Shown here piece by piece: positions 28,075 through 36,058 of a stretch of DNA of 63,090 bases; position 1 is the first letter of the stretch; the number at the start of each line of letters is the position of its first letter. This DNA comes from Streptomyces murinus (GTDB lineage: Bacteria; Actinomycetota; Actinomycetes; Streptomycetales; Streptomycetaceae), in NCBI RefSeq assembly GCF_002154555.1, contig NZ_MUNF01000119.1, positions 1 through 63,090 on the forward strand. Reading direction: 5' to 3'. The notes beneath the pieces are model-generated. The model was not told where the DNA came from and did not search any database. It was given only the letters and a program-made list of their open reading frames with translations. The position numbers and the translations under genes are program-made.

Positions 28075-29327
28075 CACAGCTGTCGGGCCTCCTCGACACC
28101 GAGGCGATCCGCAAGGACTTCCCCGTTCTGGACCGTGTCGTCCATGACGGCAAGAAGCTCGTGTACCTGGACAACGCGGCGACCAGCCAGAAGCCGCGCC
28201 AGGTACTGGACGCCCTCAACGAGTACTACGAGCGTTACAACGCCAACGTCCACCGCGGCGTGCACGTCCTCGCCGAGGAGGCCACGGCACTCTACGAGGG
28301 CGCGCGCGACAAGGTGGCGGAGTTCGTCAACGCGCCGAGCCGCGACGAGGTGATCTTCACCAAGAACGCCTCCGAGTCCCTCAACCTCGTGGCCAACATG
28401 CTCGGTTGGGCCGATGAGCCCTACCGGGTCGACCATGAGACCGAGATCGTCATCACGGAGATGGAGCACCACTCCAACATCGTGCCGTGGCAGCTGCTGG
28501 CGCAGCGCACCGGCGCGAAGCTGAAGTGGTTCGGCCTGACCGACGACGGCCGCCTGGACCTGTCGAACATCGACGAGGTCATCACCGAGAAGACGAAGAT
28601 CGTCTCCTTCGTGCTGGTCTCCAACATCCTCGGCACCGTCAACCCGGTCGAGGCGATAGTGCGCCGCGCCCAGGAGGTCGGCGCGCTGGTGTGCATCGAC
28701 GCCTCCCAGGCCGCGCCGCACATGCCGCTGGACGTGCAGGCTCTGCAAGCCGACTTCGTGGCCTTCACCGGCCACAAGATGTGCGCTCCGACCGGCATCG
28801 GTGTGCTGTGGGGCCGCCAGGAGCTGCTGGAGGACCTGCCGCCGTTCCTGGGCGGCGGCGAGATGATCGAGACCGTCTCGATGCACTCCTCCACGTACGC
28901 CCCGGCGCCGCACAAGTTCGAGGCGGGCACGCCCCCGATCGCGCAGGCGGTCGGCCTGGGCGCGGCGATCGACTATCTCCAGGCCATCGGCATGGAGAAG
29001 ATCCTCGCGCATGAGCACGCGCTCACCCAGTACGCGGTGGAGCGCCTGGCCCAGGTCCCCGATCTGCGGATCATCGGCCCGACCACGGCCGAGGACCGGG
29101 GCGCCGCGATCTCCTTCACCCTGGGCGACATCCACCCGCACGACGTGGGCCAGGTCCTGGACGAACAGGGCATCGCGGTCCGCGTCGGCCACCACTGTGC
29201 CCGTCCGGTCTGCCTGCGCTACGGAATTCCCGCGACCACGCGAGCGTCGTTCTATCTGTACTCCACGCCGGCCGAGATCGACGCTCTGGTCGACGGCCTG
29301 GAGCACGTACGGAACTTCTTCGGCTGA
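28071..29327 (+). CDS. sufS: Cysteine desulfurase SufS
   Basis: SufS is a PLP-dependent group II cysteine desulfurase that takes sulfur from cysteine as a persulfide. The 418-residue product has the PLP Lys in FTGHKMCAPTGIGVLWG, the HHSNIVPW motif and the catalytic Cys in RVGHHCARPVC. The GTG start at 28071 overlaps the sufC stop. It is followed 5 bases later by sufU, its usual sulfur acceptor in Gram-positive bacteria. Confidence 0.96.
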   Translation: MTQLSGLLDTEAIRKDFPVLDRVVHDGKKLVYLDNAATSQKPRQVLDALNEYYERYNANVHRGVHVLAEEATALYEGARDKVAEFVNAPSRDEVIFTKNASESLNLVANMLGWADEPYRVDHETEIVITEMEHHSNIVPWQLLAQRTGAKLKWFGLTDDGRLDLSNIDEVITEKTKIVSFVLVSNILGTVNPVEAIVRRAQEVGALVCIDASQAAPHMPLDVQALQADFVAFTGHKMCAPTGIGVLWGRQELLEDLPPFLGGGEMIETVSMHSSTYAPAPHKFEAGTPPIAQAVGLGAAIDYLQAIGMEKILAHEHALTQYAVERLAQVPDLRIIGPTTAEDRGAAISFTLGDIHPHDVGQVLDEQGIAVRVGHHCARPVCLRYGIPATTRASFYLYSTPAEIDALVDGLEHVRNFFG

Positions 29328-29332
29328 GAGGC

Positions 29333-29812
29333 GTGTCGAAAACCGTGAAGCTGGACTCCATGTACCAGGAAGTCATCCTGGACCACTACAAGAACCCGCA
29401 CGGGCGTGGTCTTCGGGATGGCGACGCCGAGGTGCACCATGTGAACCCGACGTGCGGCGACGAGATCACCCTCCGTGTGAAGTACGACGGCACGAAGATC
29501 GCGGATGTCTCGTACGAGGGCCAGGGCTGCTCCATCAGCCAGGCCTCGGCCTCCGTGCTCAACGAACTCCTCGTCGGCAAGGACCTGCCCGAGGCGCAGA
29601 AGATCCAGGAGACCTTCCTGGAGCTGATGCAGTCCAAGGGCAAGATCGAGCCGGACGACGCGATGGAGGAGGTCCTGGAGGACGCGGTCGCGTTCGCCGG
29701 TGTCTCCAAGTACCCCGCGCGGGTCAAGTGCGCCCTCCTGAGCTGGATGGCGTGGAAGGACGCGACGGCCCAGGCGCTGGATGGCGCCGAAGCCGAAAGG
29801 AAGACCGCATGA
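29333..29812 (+). CDS. sufU: Fe-S assembly sulfur acceptor SufU
   Basis: SufU accepts persulfide sulfur from SufS through a zinc exchange and passes it on. The 159-residue product has the three conserved cysteines in NPTCGDE, GQGCSISQAS and VKCALLSWMAW, with the Asp of TCGD completing the zinc site. The start is uncertain. GTG 29333 is nearest to sufS, while GTG 29345, giving MKLDSMYQEVILDHY, matches relatives equally well and has better spacing from GAGAGG. Confidence 0.93.
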   Translation: MSKTVKLDSMYQEVILDHYKNPHGRGLRDGDAEVHHVNPTCGDEITLRVKYDGTKIADVSYEGQGCSISQASASVLNELLVGKDLPEAQKIQETFLELMQSKGKIEPDDAMEEVLEDAVAFAGVSKYPARVKCALLSWMAWKDATAQALDGAEAERKTA

Positions 29813-30141
29813 GCGACACCGTCGAGATGAAGCCGGCCTCGGAGGAGGAACTCCGTGAGGCCCTGATGGACGTGGTCGACCCCGAGCTGGGCATCGACGT
29901 CGTCAACCTCGGTCTGATCTACGGCATCCACGTGGACGACTCCAATGTGGCCACCATCGACATGACCCTGACCTCGGCGGCCTGCCCGCTGACGGACGTC
30001 ATCGAGGACCAGGCCAAGTCCGCCACGGACGGCATCGTCAACGAGCTCCGGATCAACTGGGTCTGGATGCCGCCGTGGGGCCCGGACAAGATCACGGACG
30101 AGGGCCGCGAGCAGCTGCGCGCGCTGGGCTTCAACGTCTGA
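29809..30141 (+). CDS. MIP18/DUF59-family Fe-S assembly factor (SufT-like)
   Basis: The 110-residue protein is of the MIP18 (DUF59) family, whose members help deliver clusters to target proteins. It has the signatures EALMDVVDPELGIDVVNLG at 17-35 and the conserved Cys in TSAACPLTDVIEDQ. Its ATG overlaps the sufU stop, making it the last gene of the sufR-B-D-ferredoxin-C-S-U operon. The stop codon lies inside the first of three 11-bp repeats. Confidence 0.92.
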   Translation: MSDTVEMKPASEEELREALMDVVDPELGIDVVNLGLIYGIHVDDSNVATIDMTLTSAACPLTDVIEDQAKSATDGIVNELRINWVWMPPWGPDKITDEGREQLRALGFNV

Positions 30142-30168
30142 GGACGGTCTGAGGACGGCCTGAGGGCG
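30136..30168 (+). repeat. Three 11-bp tandem repeats across the MIP18 stop codon
   Basis: GTCTGAGGACG is repeated at 30136-30146 and 30147-30157, and GCCTGAGGGCG at 30158-30168. The stop TGA of the gene lies inside the first unit (30139-30141). Confidence 0.85.
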
Positions 30169-30186
30169 GTCCGGCACAGGGCTTGT

Positions 30187-30224
30187 GCGAGGGGCTGCGG
30201 CAGGAATGCCGTGGCCCCTTTCGC
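30187..30224 (+). terminator. Terminator of the suf operon
   Basis: An imperfect hairpin pairs GCGA and GGGGC on the left with GCCCC and TCGC on the right, about 45 bases after the last suf gene, followed by an AT-rich stretch carrying TetR-type sites. Confidence 0.55.
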
Positions 30225-30278
30225 ATGCCTGTCGCCCGCCCCGGCGCCCACTGTTCGCCGACCTGTCCCACAGTCGTT

Positions 30279-30317
30279 ATGTACGGTCGTACGCATCATA
30301 TGTACGCTCGTACACAT
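30279..30317. promoter_or_regulatory. Tandem TetR-type operators at the SMR gene start
   Basis: Two copies of ATGTACG-N-TCGTACNCAT lie at 30279-30296 and 30300-30317. The second has perfect 6-bp arms (TGTACG, CT, CGTACA) and runs into the ATG of the SMR gene at 30316. No Shine-Dalgarno precedes the ATG. Confidence 0.65.
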
Positions 30318-30639
30318 GGGATATCTGACGCTCGCCGGTGCCATAGCCGCCGAGGTGACCGCCACGACGGCGATGAAGTACAGCCATGGGTTCAGCAGGC
30401 TCGGGCCCTCGCTGGTGACGGCGCTGGGGTATCTGGTGTCCTTCCTGCTGCTGGCGCAGACGCTGAAGACGGTGCAGATCGGTACGGCGTACGCGATCTG
30501 GTCCGGGGTGGGGACCGCGGCCATCGCCGTGCTCGGGCTGCTGCTGTTCGGGGAGGGGCTCGATACGGTCAAGGTCGCGGGGATCTTGCTGATCATCGGG
30601 GGAGTGGTGGTGCTGAACCTCGGCGGGACGAGTCACTGA
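30316..30639 (+). CDS. Small multidrug resistance (SMR) efflux protein
   Basis: The 107-residue product is an EmrE/QacC-type pump with four membrane helices and the essential Glu13 in GAIAAEVTATTAMK. It also has the GTAYAIWSGVG signature of SMR helix 3. It should work as a dimer, exchanging protons for lipophilic cations. ATG 30316 lies inside the second operator and probably at the very 5' end of the mRNA. The stop overlaps the TetR-gene start at 30637-30641 (TGATG). Confidence 0.92.
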   Translation: MGYLTLAGAIAAEVTATTAMKYSHGFSRLGPSLVTALGYLVSFLLLAQTLKTVQIGTAYAIWSGVGTAAIAVLGLLLFGEGLDTVKVAGILLIIGGVVVLNLGGTSH

Positions 30640-31169
30640 TGGCCCGGCGCTACGACCCCGACCGGCGCCGGCGGATCATCGACGCGGCGATCCGGGTGGC
30701 CGGGCGGGACGGGCTCGCCGGGCTGAGCCATCGCACGGTCGCGGCCGAGGCGGACGTACCGCTCGGCTCCACCACGTACCACTTCGCCACCCTGGACGAT
30801 CTTTTGGTGGCCGCCCTGTGCCAGGCGAACGAGGGGTTCGCCGCGGTGCTCGACGCCAGTGGGGCGCTGGCCGACGACGACCTCGCGGCCGGGCTCGCCC
30901 GGGTCCTCGGCGACTGGCTGAACGGCGACCGCGCGAGTGCGGAGCTGGAGTACGAGCTGTACCTCGCCGCGCTGCGCCGCCCGGCCCTGCGGCCCGTCGC
31001 CGCCCGGTGGGCCGAGGAGACCGGCGCGCGCCTGTCCGCCCGGGTCGACGCGGTGACGGCGCGGGCGCTGCTCGCGCTGATGGACGGGATCTGTCTCCAG
31101 GTGCTGCTGACGGGCGGCTCGTACGACGAGGAGTACGCGCGGGAGGCGTTCGGGCGGGTGATCGGCTGA
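30639..31169 (+). CDS. TetR-family repressor
   Basis: The 176-residue product has the TetR helix-turn-helix at residues 24-53 (LAGLSHRTVAAEADVPLGSTTYHFATLDDLL) and a helical ligand-binding half. Its start overlaps the SMR stop, so pump and regulator form one unit. The paired operators in front of the SMR gene are the natural binding sites for this protein, giving drug-responsive derepression; this is an inference from arrangement. Confidence 0.9.
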   Translation: MARRYDPDRRRRIIDAAIRVAGRDGLAGLSHRTVAAEADVPLGSTTYHFATLDDLLVAALCQANEGFAAVLDASGALADDDLAAGLARVLGDWLNGDRASAELEYELYLAALRRPALRPVAARWAEETGARLSARVDAVTARALLALMDGICLQVLLTGGSYDEEYAREAFGRVIG

Positions 31170-31194
31170 ACGCGAGGCGGCCGGCCGAGGGCGG

Positions 31195-31264
31195 GCGGAC
31201 GGGGCCGGGCGAACAGGGCTGAGCGGACGGGGCCGGGCGGATGGGGCTGGGCGGACGGGGTGAA
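31195..31264. repeat. Five 14-bp tandem repeats upstream of dapD
   Basis: Units at 31195, 31209, 31223, 31237 and 31251 read GCGGACGGGGCCGG, GCGAACAGGGCTGA, GCGGACGGGGCCGG, GCGGATGGGGCTGG and GCGGACGGGGTGAA. The first and third are identical, giving a 28-bp higher-order period. The array fills most of the space between tetR and dapD. Confidence 0.9.
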
Positions 31265-31320
31265 GGCGGATCCCGCGACCGGCACATGAGACACGGTTCG
31301 CCCCCGCACCCCGCGCCACG

Positions 31321-31334
31321 TTAGGTTTTGTCCC
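31321..31334 (+). promoter_or_regulatory. Likely leaderless promoter of dapD
   Basis: TTAGGT at 31321-31326 ends 8 bases before the dapD ATG. There is no Shine-Dalgarno between them. This spacing places the transcription start at or beside the start codon. The -35 region is poor. Confidence 0.4.
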
Positions 31335-32321
31335 ATGACCGACACTGCTTCCCGTACCACCGGCGCCGTCGCCGCCGGCCTCGCCACGATCGCCTCCGAC
31401 GGCACCGTTCTCGACACCTGGTTCCCCGCGCCCGAGCTGGTCGCCGAGCCGGGCCCGGCCGGCACCGAGCGGCTGACCGCCGAGCGCGCGGCGGAGCTGC
31501 TGGGCGGCGGCGCGACCGCGGCGATCGGCCCGGACGCCCGCAGGGGCGTCGAGGTGGTCGCGGTCCGTACGGTCATCGCCTCGCTGGACGAGAAGCCGCT
31601 CGACGCGCACGACACCTATCTGCGGCTGCACCTGCTCTCGCACCGCCTGGTCAAGCCGCACGGCCAGAACCTGGACGGCATCTTCGGCCACCTCGCCAAC
31701 GTCGCCTGGACCTCGCTCGGCCCGGTCGCGGTGGACGACATCGAGAAGGTGCGGCTGAACGCCCGCGCCGAGGGCCTGCACCTCCAGGTCACCTCGATCG
31801 ACAAGTTCCCCCGTATGACGGACTACGTGGCCCCCAAGGGCGTCCGTATCGCCGACGCCGACCGGGTCCGCCTCGGCGCGCACCTGGCCGAGGGCACCAC
31901 CGTGATGCACGAGGGCTTCGTCAACTTCAACGCCGGCACGCTCGGCACCTCGATGGTCGAGGGCCGGATCTCCGCCGGTGTCGTCATCGGCGACGGCTCG
32001 GACATCGGCGGCGGCGCCTCCACCATGGGCACCCTGTCCGGCGGCGGCAATGTGATCATCTCCGTCGGCGAGCGCTGCCTGGTCGGCGCCGAGGCGGGCG
32101 TCGGTATCGCCCTCGGCGACGAGTGCGTGGTCGAGGCGGGTCTCTACGTCACCGCCGGTACCCGCGTCACCATGCCCGACGGCCAGATCGTCAAGGCCCG
32201 TGACCTCAGCGGCGCCTCCCACATCCTCTTCCGCCGCAACTCGGTCACCGGCACGGTCGAGGCCCGCCCGAACAACGCGGTCTGGGGCGGCCTGAACGAC
32301 ATCCTGCACAGCCACAACTGA
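31335..32321 (+). CDS. dapD: Tetrahydrodipicolinate N-succinyltransferase
   Basis: DapD succinylates tetrahydrodipicolinate in the succinylase branch of lysine and diaminopimelate synthesis, which supplies the peptidoglycan crosslink residue. The 328-residue product has an N-terminal actinobacterial domain. The left-handed beta-helix follows, with hexapeptide repeats from about residue 170 ([20 protein letters not shown], then [11 protein letters not shown]). It ends with [20 protein letters not shown], as in actinobacterial DapD. It is monocistronic, between the repeat array and a terminator. Confidence 0.95.
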   Translation: MTDTASRTTGAVAAGLATIASDGTVLDTWFPAPELVAEPGPAGTERLTAERAAELLGGGATAAIGPDARRGVEVVAVRTVIASLDEKPLDAHDTYLRLHLLSHRLVKPHGQNLDGIFGHLANVAWTSLGPVAVDDIEKVRLNARAEGLHLQVTSIDKFPRMTDYVAPKGVRIADADRVRLGAHLAEGTTVMHEGFVNFNAGTLGTSMVEGRISAGVVIGDGSDIGGGASTMGTLSGGGNVIISVGERCLVGAEAGVGIALGDECVVEAGLYVTAGTRVTMPDGQIVKARDLSGASHILFRRNSVTGTVEARPNNAVWGGLNDILHSHN

Positions 32322-32338
32322 CCTGTCAGAAAAGCCCG

Positions 32339-32371
32339 GAGCGCCCCTCGCCCGTCTGGTGAGGGGCGCTC
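32339..32371. terminator. Convergent terminator after dapD
   Basis: Arms 32339-32352 and 32358-32371 pair over 14 bases with one mismatch and a 5-base loop. It serves dapD and the opposing HAD-type gene, whose stop is at 32374. Confidence 0.8.
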
Positions 32372-32373
32372 GG

Positions 32374-32886
32374 TCATGTCGTTGTCGGGGACAGGCCGGC
32401 GGCGAACTCCGCCAGGGTGGTGAAGTCGCCCGCGCGCAGGCCGATGCGGGGGTTCACATGGTGCAGGAGGGCCGGGCCGGGGTGGTGGTCGGCCACGAAC
32501 ACCGCGTCCTCGGTGCTCTGTTCGTCGTCGACCCAGGCGAACGGCCGGCCCCCGGCGTACGCCACGATCGGCTCCGTCTTCCAGTGCACCCCGTCGGACC
32601 GGTGCGCGAACAGGCCCGCGCCGAAGTCGACATAGGGCAGTTCGGGCAGTCCGAGGACAGGGGCGATCCAGTGGTTGGCCTCGGCCATCCAGGTCGTCGC
32701 CCAGCACAGCTCGTAGTCGAGGGCCAGCAGCGCGGGGCCGTGGGCCGGGTTCAGCCAGACCCGCAGGGGGCGGCGCGAGGCCAGCGGCACCCGGATCGTC
32801 GTATACCCCTCGGGCCGGCGCTCCCGTTGGGCCGCGTACGGGTTCAGCGGACCGTCGACGTCCAGGAAGAGCAGGGGGCGGCTCAC
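32374..32886 (-). CDS. HAD-like hydrolase, small
   Basis: The 170-residue product starts with LLFLDVDGPLNPY (5-17), motif I of the HAD superfamily, with the nucleophile Asp9 and the second Asp at 11. A segment CWATTWMAEANHWIAPVLGLPELP follows, as in streptomycete HAD-domain proteins, and WVDDEQ near residue 116 may be motif III/IV. The substrate is unknown. ATG 32886; it lies 35 bases from the dapA-like gene upstream on the same strand, so the two may share a transcript. Confidence 0.75.
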   Translation of the reverse strand: MSRPLLFLDVDGPLNPYAAQRERRPEGYTTIRVPLASRRPLRVWLNPAHGPALLALDYELCWATTWMAEANHWIAPVLGLPELPYVDFGAGLFAHRSDGVHWKTEPIVAYAGGRPFAWVDDEQSTEDAVFVADHHPGPALLHHVNPRIGLRAGDFTTLAEFAAGLSPTTT

Positions 32887-32920
32887 GGGGACACCGTACG
32901 GCAGGCGGGGGGAGCGCGGA

Positions 32921-33820
32921 TCAGGATTCGGTCAGTTCTTCGAAGCGCGCGTGCAGTTCGGCCGTCGCCTGCGGGGAGGCGGGCAGCAGCGGGGCGCGGA
33001 CCGGGCCCGCGGGCAGGCCGAGCCGGGACAGGAGGGCCTTGGCGGTGACCGTCCCGGGCAGGCCCGCGGCCATCATCGACTCGATCAACGGGGTCGCCCT
33101 CAGCTGGAGTTGCCGCGCCCGTGCGGTGTCGGCCGCGTCGAAGGCGTCGAGGACGGCGCGGATGTGGCGCGGGGCGGCGTTGGCGACGGTGCTGATACAG
33201 CCGGCCGCGCCGATGGCGTAGAGGGCGAGGTTGTGTTCGTCGCAGCCCGCGTAATAGGCCAACTCCGCCCGGGACAGCACCTTCTGGGTGCCCAGCAGGT
33301 CGTAGGAGCAGTCCTTGACGCCGACGATCCTGGGGTGGCCGGCGAGGCGCAGGATCGTCTCCGGGTCGATACGGGTGCCGGTGCGGCCCGGGATGTCGTA
33401 GAGCAGGACCGGCAGTCCGCTCGCGTCGGCGACGGTGCGGAAGTGCGCGGCGACGGCCTCCTGCGGCGGCCTGCTGTAGTACGGCGCCACGACCAGCACG
33501 GCGTCGGCGCCCGCCTTCTCAGCCGCCAGGGCCAGTTCGGTGGTGTGCCGGGTGTCGGCGGTTCCGACGCCCGCGATCAGCGGGATCCGCGCGCCGACCG
33601 CCTCCCGTACGGCCGTGATCAGCTCCGCCTTCTCGCCGTCGGTGGTGGTCGGCGACTCGCCCGTGGTGCCGTTGAGGACCAGTCCGTCGCAGCCCTCCGC
33701 CACCAGATGGGCGGCCAGTTCCTGGGCGCCGGCCCGGTCCAGCGCCCCCGCCGCGGTGAACGGGGTGATCATCGCGCAGAGGACGCGGCCGAAGGGGGAC
33801 GGGCTGTGTGTGATCGTCAT
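32921..33820 (-). CDS. DapA-family aldolase (dihydrodipicolinate synthase-like)
   Basis: The 299-residue TIM-barrel protein has the family signatures: GLVLNGTTGESPTTT near 46-60, the Tyr of VAPYYSRPPQ and the Schiff-base Lys in IVGVKDCS. It could be 4-hydroxy-tetrahydrodipicolinate synthase, consistent with dapD next door, but the family also contains N-acetylneuraminate lyases and keto-acid aldolases. ATG 33820 is chosen because it gives the usual short N-terminus; the frame stays open for six more codons. The upstream region is AT-rich and holds imperfect GCTT-TCTGTTC direct repeats. Confidence 0.85.
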   Translation of the reverse strand: MTITHSPSPFGRVLCAMITPFTAAGALDRAGAQELAAHLVAEGCDGLVLNGTTGESPTTTDGEKAELITAVREAVGARIPLIAGVGTADTRHTTELALAAEKAGADAVLVVAPYYSRPPQEAVAAHFRTVADASGLPVLLYDIPGRTGTRIDPETILRLAGHPRIVGVKDCSYDLLGTQKVLSRAELAYYAGCDEHNLALYAIGAAGCISTVANAAPRHIRAVLDAFDAADTARARQLQLRATPLIESMMAAGLPGTVTAKALLSRLGLPAGPVRAPLLPASPQATAELHARFEELTES

Positions 33821-34000
33821 ACCCGCTAGTGTCGGCAAGTCTTCGATGTAGCTCTACTTAATTATTCTTCAGAGTATCGGTAAGTTTGCTTATCTGTTCG
33901 CTTGCCTGTTCAAGTGTGGCGCAAGGTCGTGTGTCCAACTCGGCCGTTCATGGGTCACTATGGGCGAAGGGTCACCACCGACGTCAGCCATGGAGGCACC

Positions 34001-34147
34001 ATGAAGCTCGGCAAGGCACTGGCCACCGGGGTCGCCGAGGAGCGGCCGGACATCCGTGACGAGGAAGAGACGGTCCGGCAGCCTGCCGAGGCCGCCCGTA
34101 CCGCACCGGCAGAGCCGGCCCGCGAAGAGGTCCCGGCCGGCCGATGA
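34001..34147 (+). CDS. Small charged protein, first gene of a four-gene operon
   Basis: The 48-residue product MKLGKALATGVAEERPDIRD... is rich in Glu, Ala, Arg and Pro and has no membrane helix. ATG 34001 is preceded by TGGAGGCACC, a good ribosome site. The stop overlaps the ATG of the Cys-rich protein gene (ATGA at 34144), so it is probably real despite its size. I do not recognise a family. Confidence 0.65.
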   Translation: MKLGKALATGVAEERPDIRDEEETVRQPAEAARTAPAEPAREEVPAGR

Positions 34148-34839
34148 GGCCCCGGCTCCCGGCGGAACGCCCCACGGAGCCGCCGACCGGCTACAAGATC
34201 GCCCACCCGGTGCTGTCCCAGGACGGCACCCGGGCGGGGTTCACCGGGGTGTCGCTCGGCGGTGCGCTTCCCTACGGGGTGCTCGACCAGGCGTCCTGCG
34301 TCTACGGCCGCAGGCACCGCCCGCCCGCGCGCCTGTGCGACTGCGGTTTCCACTGCGTCCATGAGCGCACCGCCGCCGACGCCCTGCGCTGCACCGCCGA
34401 GCACCGCACCGCGCTGCTCCTCGAAGTCTCCGTGCTCGGCGCCTACATCCGCTTCGAGCGCGGATTCCGCTACGCCCGCCAGCGGGTGCGCACCGCCACC
34501 GCGGGCCCCTGCGCCTGCGGCGCCACCGCGACCCTGCTGGCCGACGCCGGCTGGGGCCGCCCCGGCTGGCGCGCCCTGGCCCCTGGCTGCGCGGGCTGTG
34601 CGCGCGGCCGTACGTCCGTCACCCTCGCGGAGTTCGCCCGGCTCGCCGGGGAGGGCCTGCGGGTACGGGCGGACGGCGGCGTCCCGGCCGAGACCGTCAC
34701 CGAGTTGACGCCGGGCACCGAGATGGGCGTGCCCGAACTGGTTGCCGAGGCAGCCCTGTTGCAGGCGCGGCTCGACTGGTTCCAGTCCCAGCTCGCGCGG
34801 CTCGGCGACCGCGGGACCGGGGGAGCGGACAAGGGCTGA
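34144..34839 (+). CDS. Cys-rich putative zinc-binding protein
   Basis: I do not recognise a named family. The 231-residue product has nine cysteines: Cys52, Cys65-X-Cys67-X3-Cys71, Cys83, Cys123-X-Cys125 and Cys149-X2-Cys152, with His70 and His73 nearby. Two metal sites are plausible, one around CDCGFHC and one a CXC...CXXC ribbon. The middle, LLLEVSVLGAYIRFERGFRYARQRV, looks like a small beta domain. It has no signal peptide or membrane helix. The start overlaps the preceding small gene; 54 bases later the holin-like gene follows. Confidence 0.75.
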   Translation: MRPRLPAERPTEPPTGYKIAHPVLSQDGTRAGFTGVSLGGALPYGVLDQASCVYGRRHRPPARLCDCGFHCVHERTAADALRCTAEHRTALLLEVSVLGAYIRFERGFRYARQRVRTATAGPCACGATATLLADAGWGRPGWRALAPGCAGCARGRTSVTLAEFARLAGEGLRVRADGGVPAETVTELTPGTEMGVPELVAEAALLQARLDWFQSQLARLGDRGTGGADKG

Positions 34840-34893
34840 CGCTCCCCGGCCCGGGTACCCGGATGCTCCCGTACAGAAAGGAGGCGGGACACC

Positions 34894-35325
34894 GTGACCA
34901 TGACCTCGCACACGCGACCGCACACGCGCCCCGCACTCGACGGCCACCCCTCCACGGGGGAACTCGTCAATCGCGCCACCGAACAGCTCTCCCTGCTGCT
35001 GCGGCAGGAGGTCGCCCTCGCCAAGGCGGAGCTGGCCCAGAAGGGCAAGCGCGCCGGAACCGGCGGCGGGCTGCTGGGCGCCGCGGGCGCCCTCGGCTAT
35101 GTCGGGCTGATCGTGCTGGCCGGCGCGGCCACCGCCGCCCTCGACCTGGTCCTGCCCCTGTGGGCGGCGGCGCTGACCGTCGCGGTCGCGCTGTTCCTGG
35201 TGGCCGCCGTGCTGGCCGCCACCGGACGCGCCCAACTGCGCCGCGCCGGATCGCCCATGCCCGAGGAGACCCTCGGCAGTGTCCGGGCCGATGTCGACGT
35301 GATCAAGGAAAGGGCACATCGATGA
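34894..35325 (+). CDS. Phage-holin-family (DUF1469) membrane protein
   Basis: The 143-residue product has an amphipathic N-terminal part (ELVNRATEQLSLLLRQEVALAKAELAQKGKR) and two adjacent membrane helices (about residues 58-83 and 87-110), the layout of the DUF1469 or putative actinobacterial holin family. These chromosomal proteins are not linked to phage lysis genes here and are thought to be envelope-stress or membrane-shaping proteins. GTG 34894 has GAAAGGAGGCGG upstream, the strongest ribosome site in the operon. The stop overlaps the next start at 35322. Confidence 0.85.
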   Translation: MTMTSHTRPHTRPALDGHPSTGELVNRATEQLSLLLRQEVALAKAELAQKGKRAGTGGGLLGAAGALGYVGLIVLAGAATAALDLVLPLWAAALTVAVALFLVAAVLAATGRAQLRRAGSPMPEETLGSVRADVDVIKERAHR

Positions 35326-35966
35326 CCCACAGGACCCCGCACGGCTCGGGCGCCAAGGGCCCCGACGAGCTGCGCGCGCAGATCGAGCAGACCAGGAACC
35401 AACTCGGCGACACCGTGGCCCAGTTGGTGGACCGCGTCGATGTGAAGGGGCGCGCGCGGGCACGGGCCGCCGATCTGAAGGACAAGGCCGGTGCCATGAA
35501 GGTGCAGCTGCGCTCCAGCGCCGCCCAGGCCGGGCACGGCGCCCAGGGCCGGGCCACGCATGCGGCGCACGCGATGAAGGGCCGGGCCGCGCAGGCGGGC
35601 CACGTGGTGCAGGGGACGGCCGCGCGCACCGGGCACACACTCCAGAGCCGGGTCGCCCAGCACGGCGGCTCCCAGGACGGGCAGCCGCTGCGCGACCGCG
35701 CGCTGGAGGCCGGGCGCCAGGCCCAGAGCAGGGCGATGGACGCCGGGCACCGCGTGCAGGACCGGGCCGCCGTGGCCCAGCGGCAGCTCGCGCCCCCCGC
35801 CCACAAGGCCGCCGAGGGCCTGCGCGGGGTGCCGCGTCCGGTGCTGATGGCGGGCGCGGCCGGGGTGGTCGCCCTGATCGCGGCCGGGGTGCTGCGCGGC
35901 GGCCGGAGCCGCGGCACGGCCCGTGGCGCGTCCCGCGTCATGAGCCGCCGCCCCTGCTCCTGCTGA
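35322..35966 (+). CDS. DUF3618 protein with 11-residue repeats
   Basis: The 214-residue product starts with a DUF3618 segment (DELRAQIEQTRNQLGDTVAQLVDRV, residues 15-39). Then come 11-residue repeats: four contiguous units at 67-77, 78-88, 89-99 and 100-110 and two more at 127-137 and 138-148, with a pattern close to A-A-x-A-G-H-x-x-Q-x-R. One membrane helix follows (174-191) and a basic tail ends in CSC. Hendecad repeats form amphipathic helices that lie on membranes, as in LEA-like and apolipoprotein-like proteins. Coupled by ATGA to the holin-like gene, it probably coats or tethers the inner membrane face. Confidence 0.8.
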   Translation: MTHRTPHGSGAKGPDELRAQIEQTRNQLGDTVAQLVDRVDVKGRARARAADLKDKAGAMKVQLRSSAAQAGHGAQGRATHAAHAMKGRAAQAGHVVQGTAARTGHTLQSRVAQHGGSQDGQPLRDRALEAGRQAQSRAMDAGHRVQDRAAVAQRQLAPPAHKAAEGLRGVPRPVLMAGAAGVVALIAAGVLRGGRSRGTARGASRVMSRRPCSC

Positions 35967-36058
35967 GCGTCTGAAGGGAGCGCCGAAGAAGCGCTCGAAG
36001 GAGCGTCCGAAGGGCTCCCTGGCGCACGCCCCCGCCCCCATTTCCAGCCATGTCACGC

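Noticed and set aside
34894..35325. Holin-like gene as evidence of a prophage
   Set aside because: No lysin, integrase, tail or capsid genes are near; DUF1469 proteins are common chromosomal genes.
33958..35640. 560-residue minus-strand frame antisense to the four-gene operon
   Set aside because: Low-complexity composition typical of antisense of GC-rich genes, and the sense frames show clear domains and good ribosome sites.
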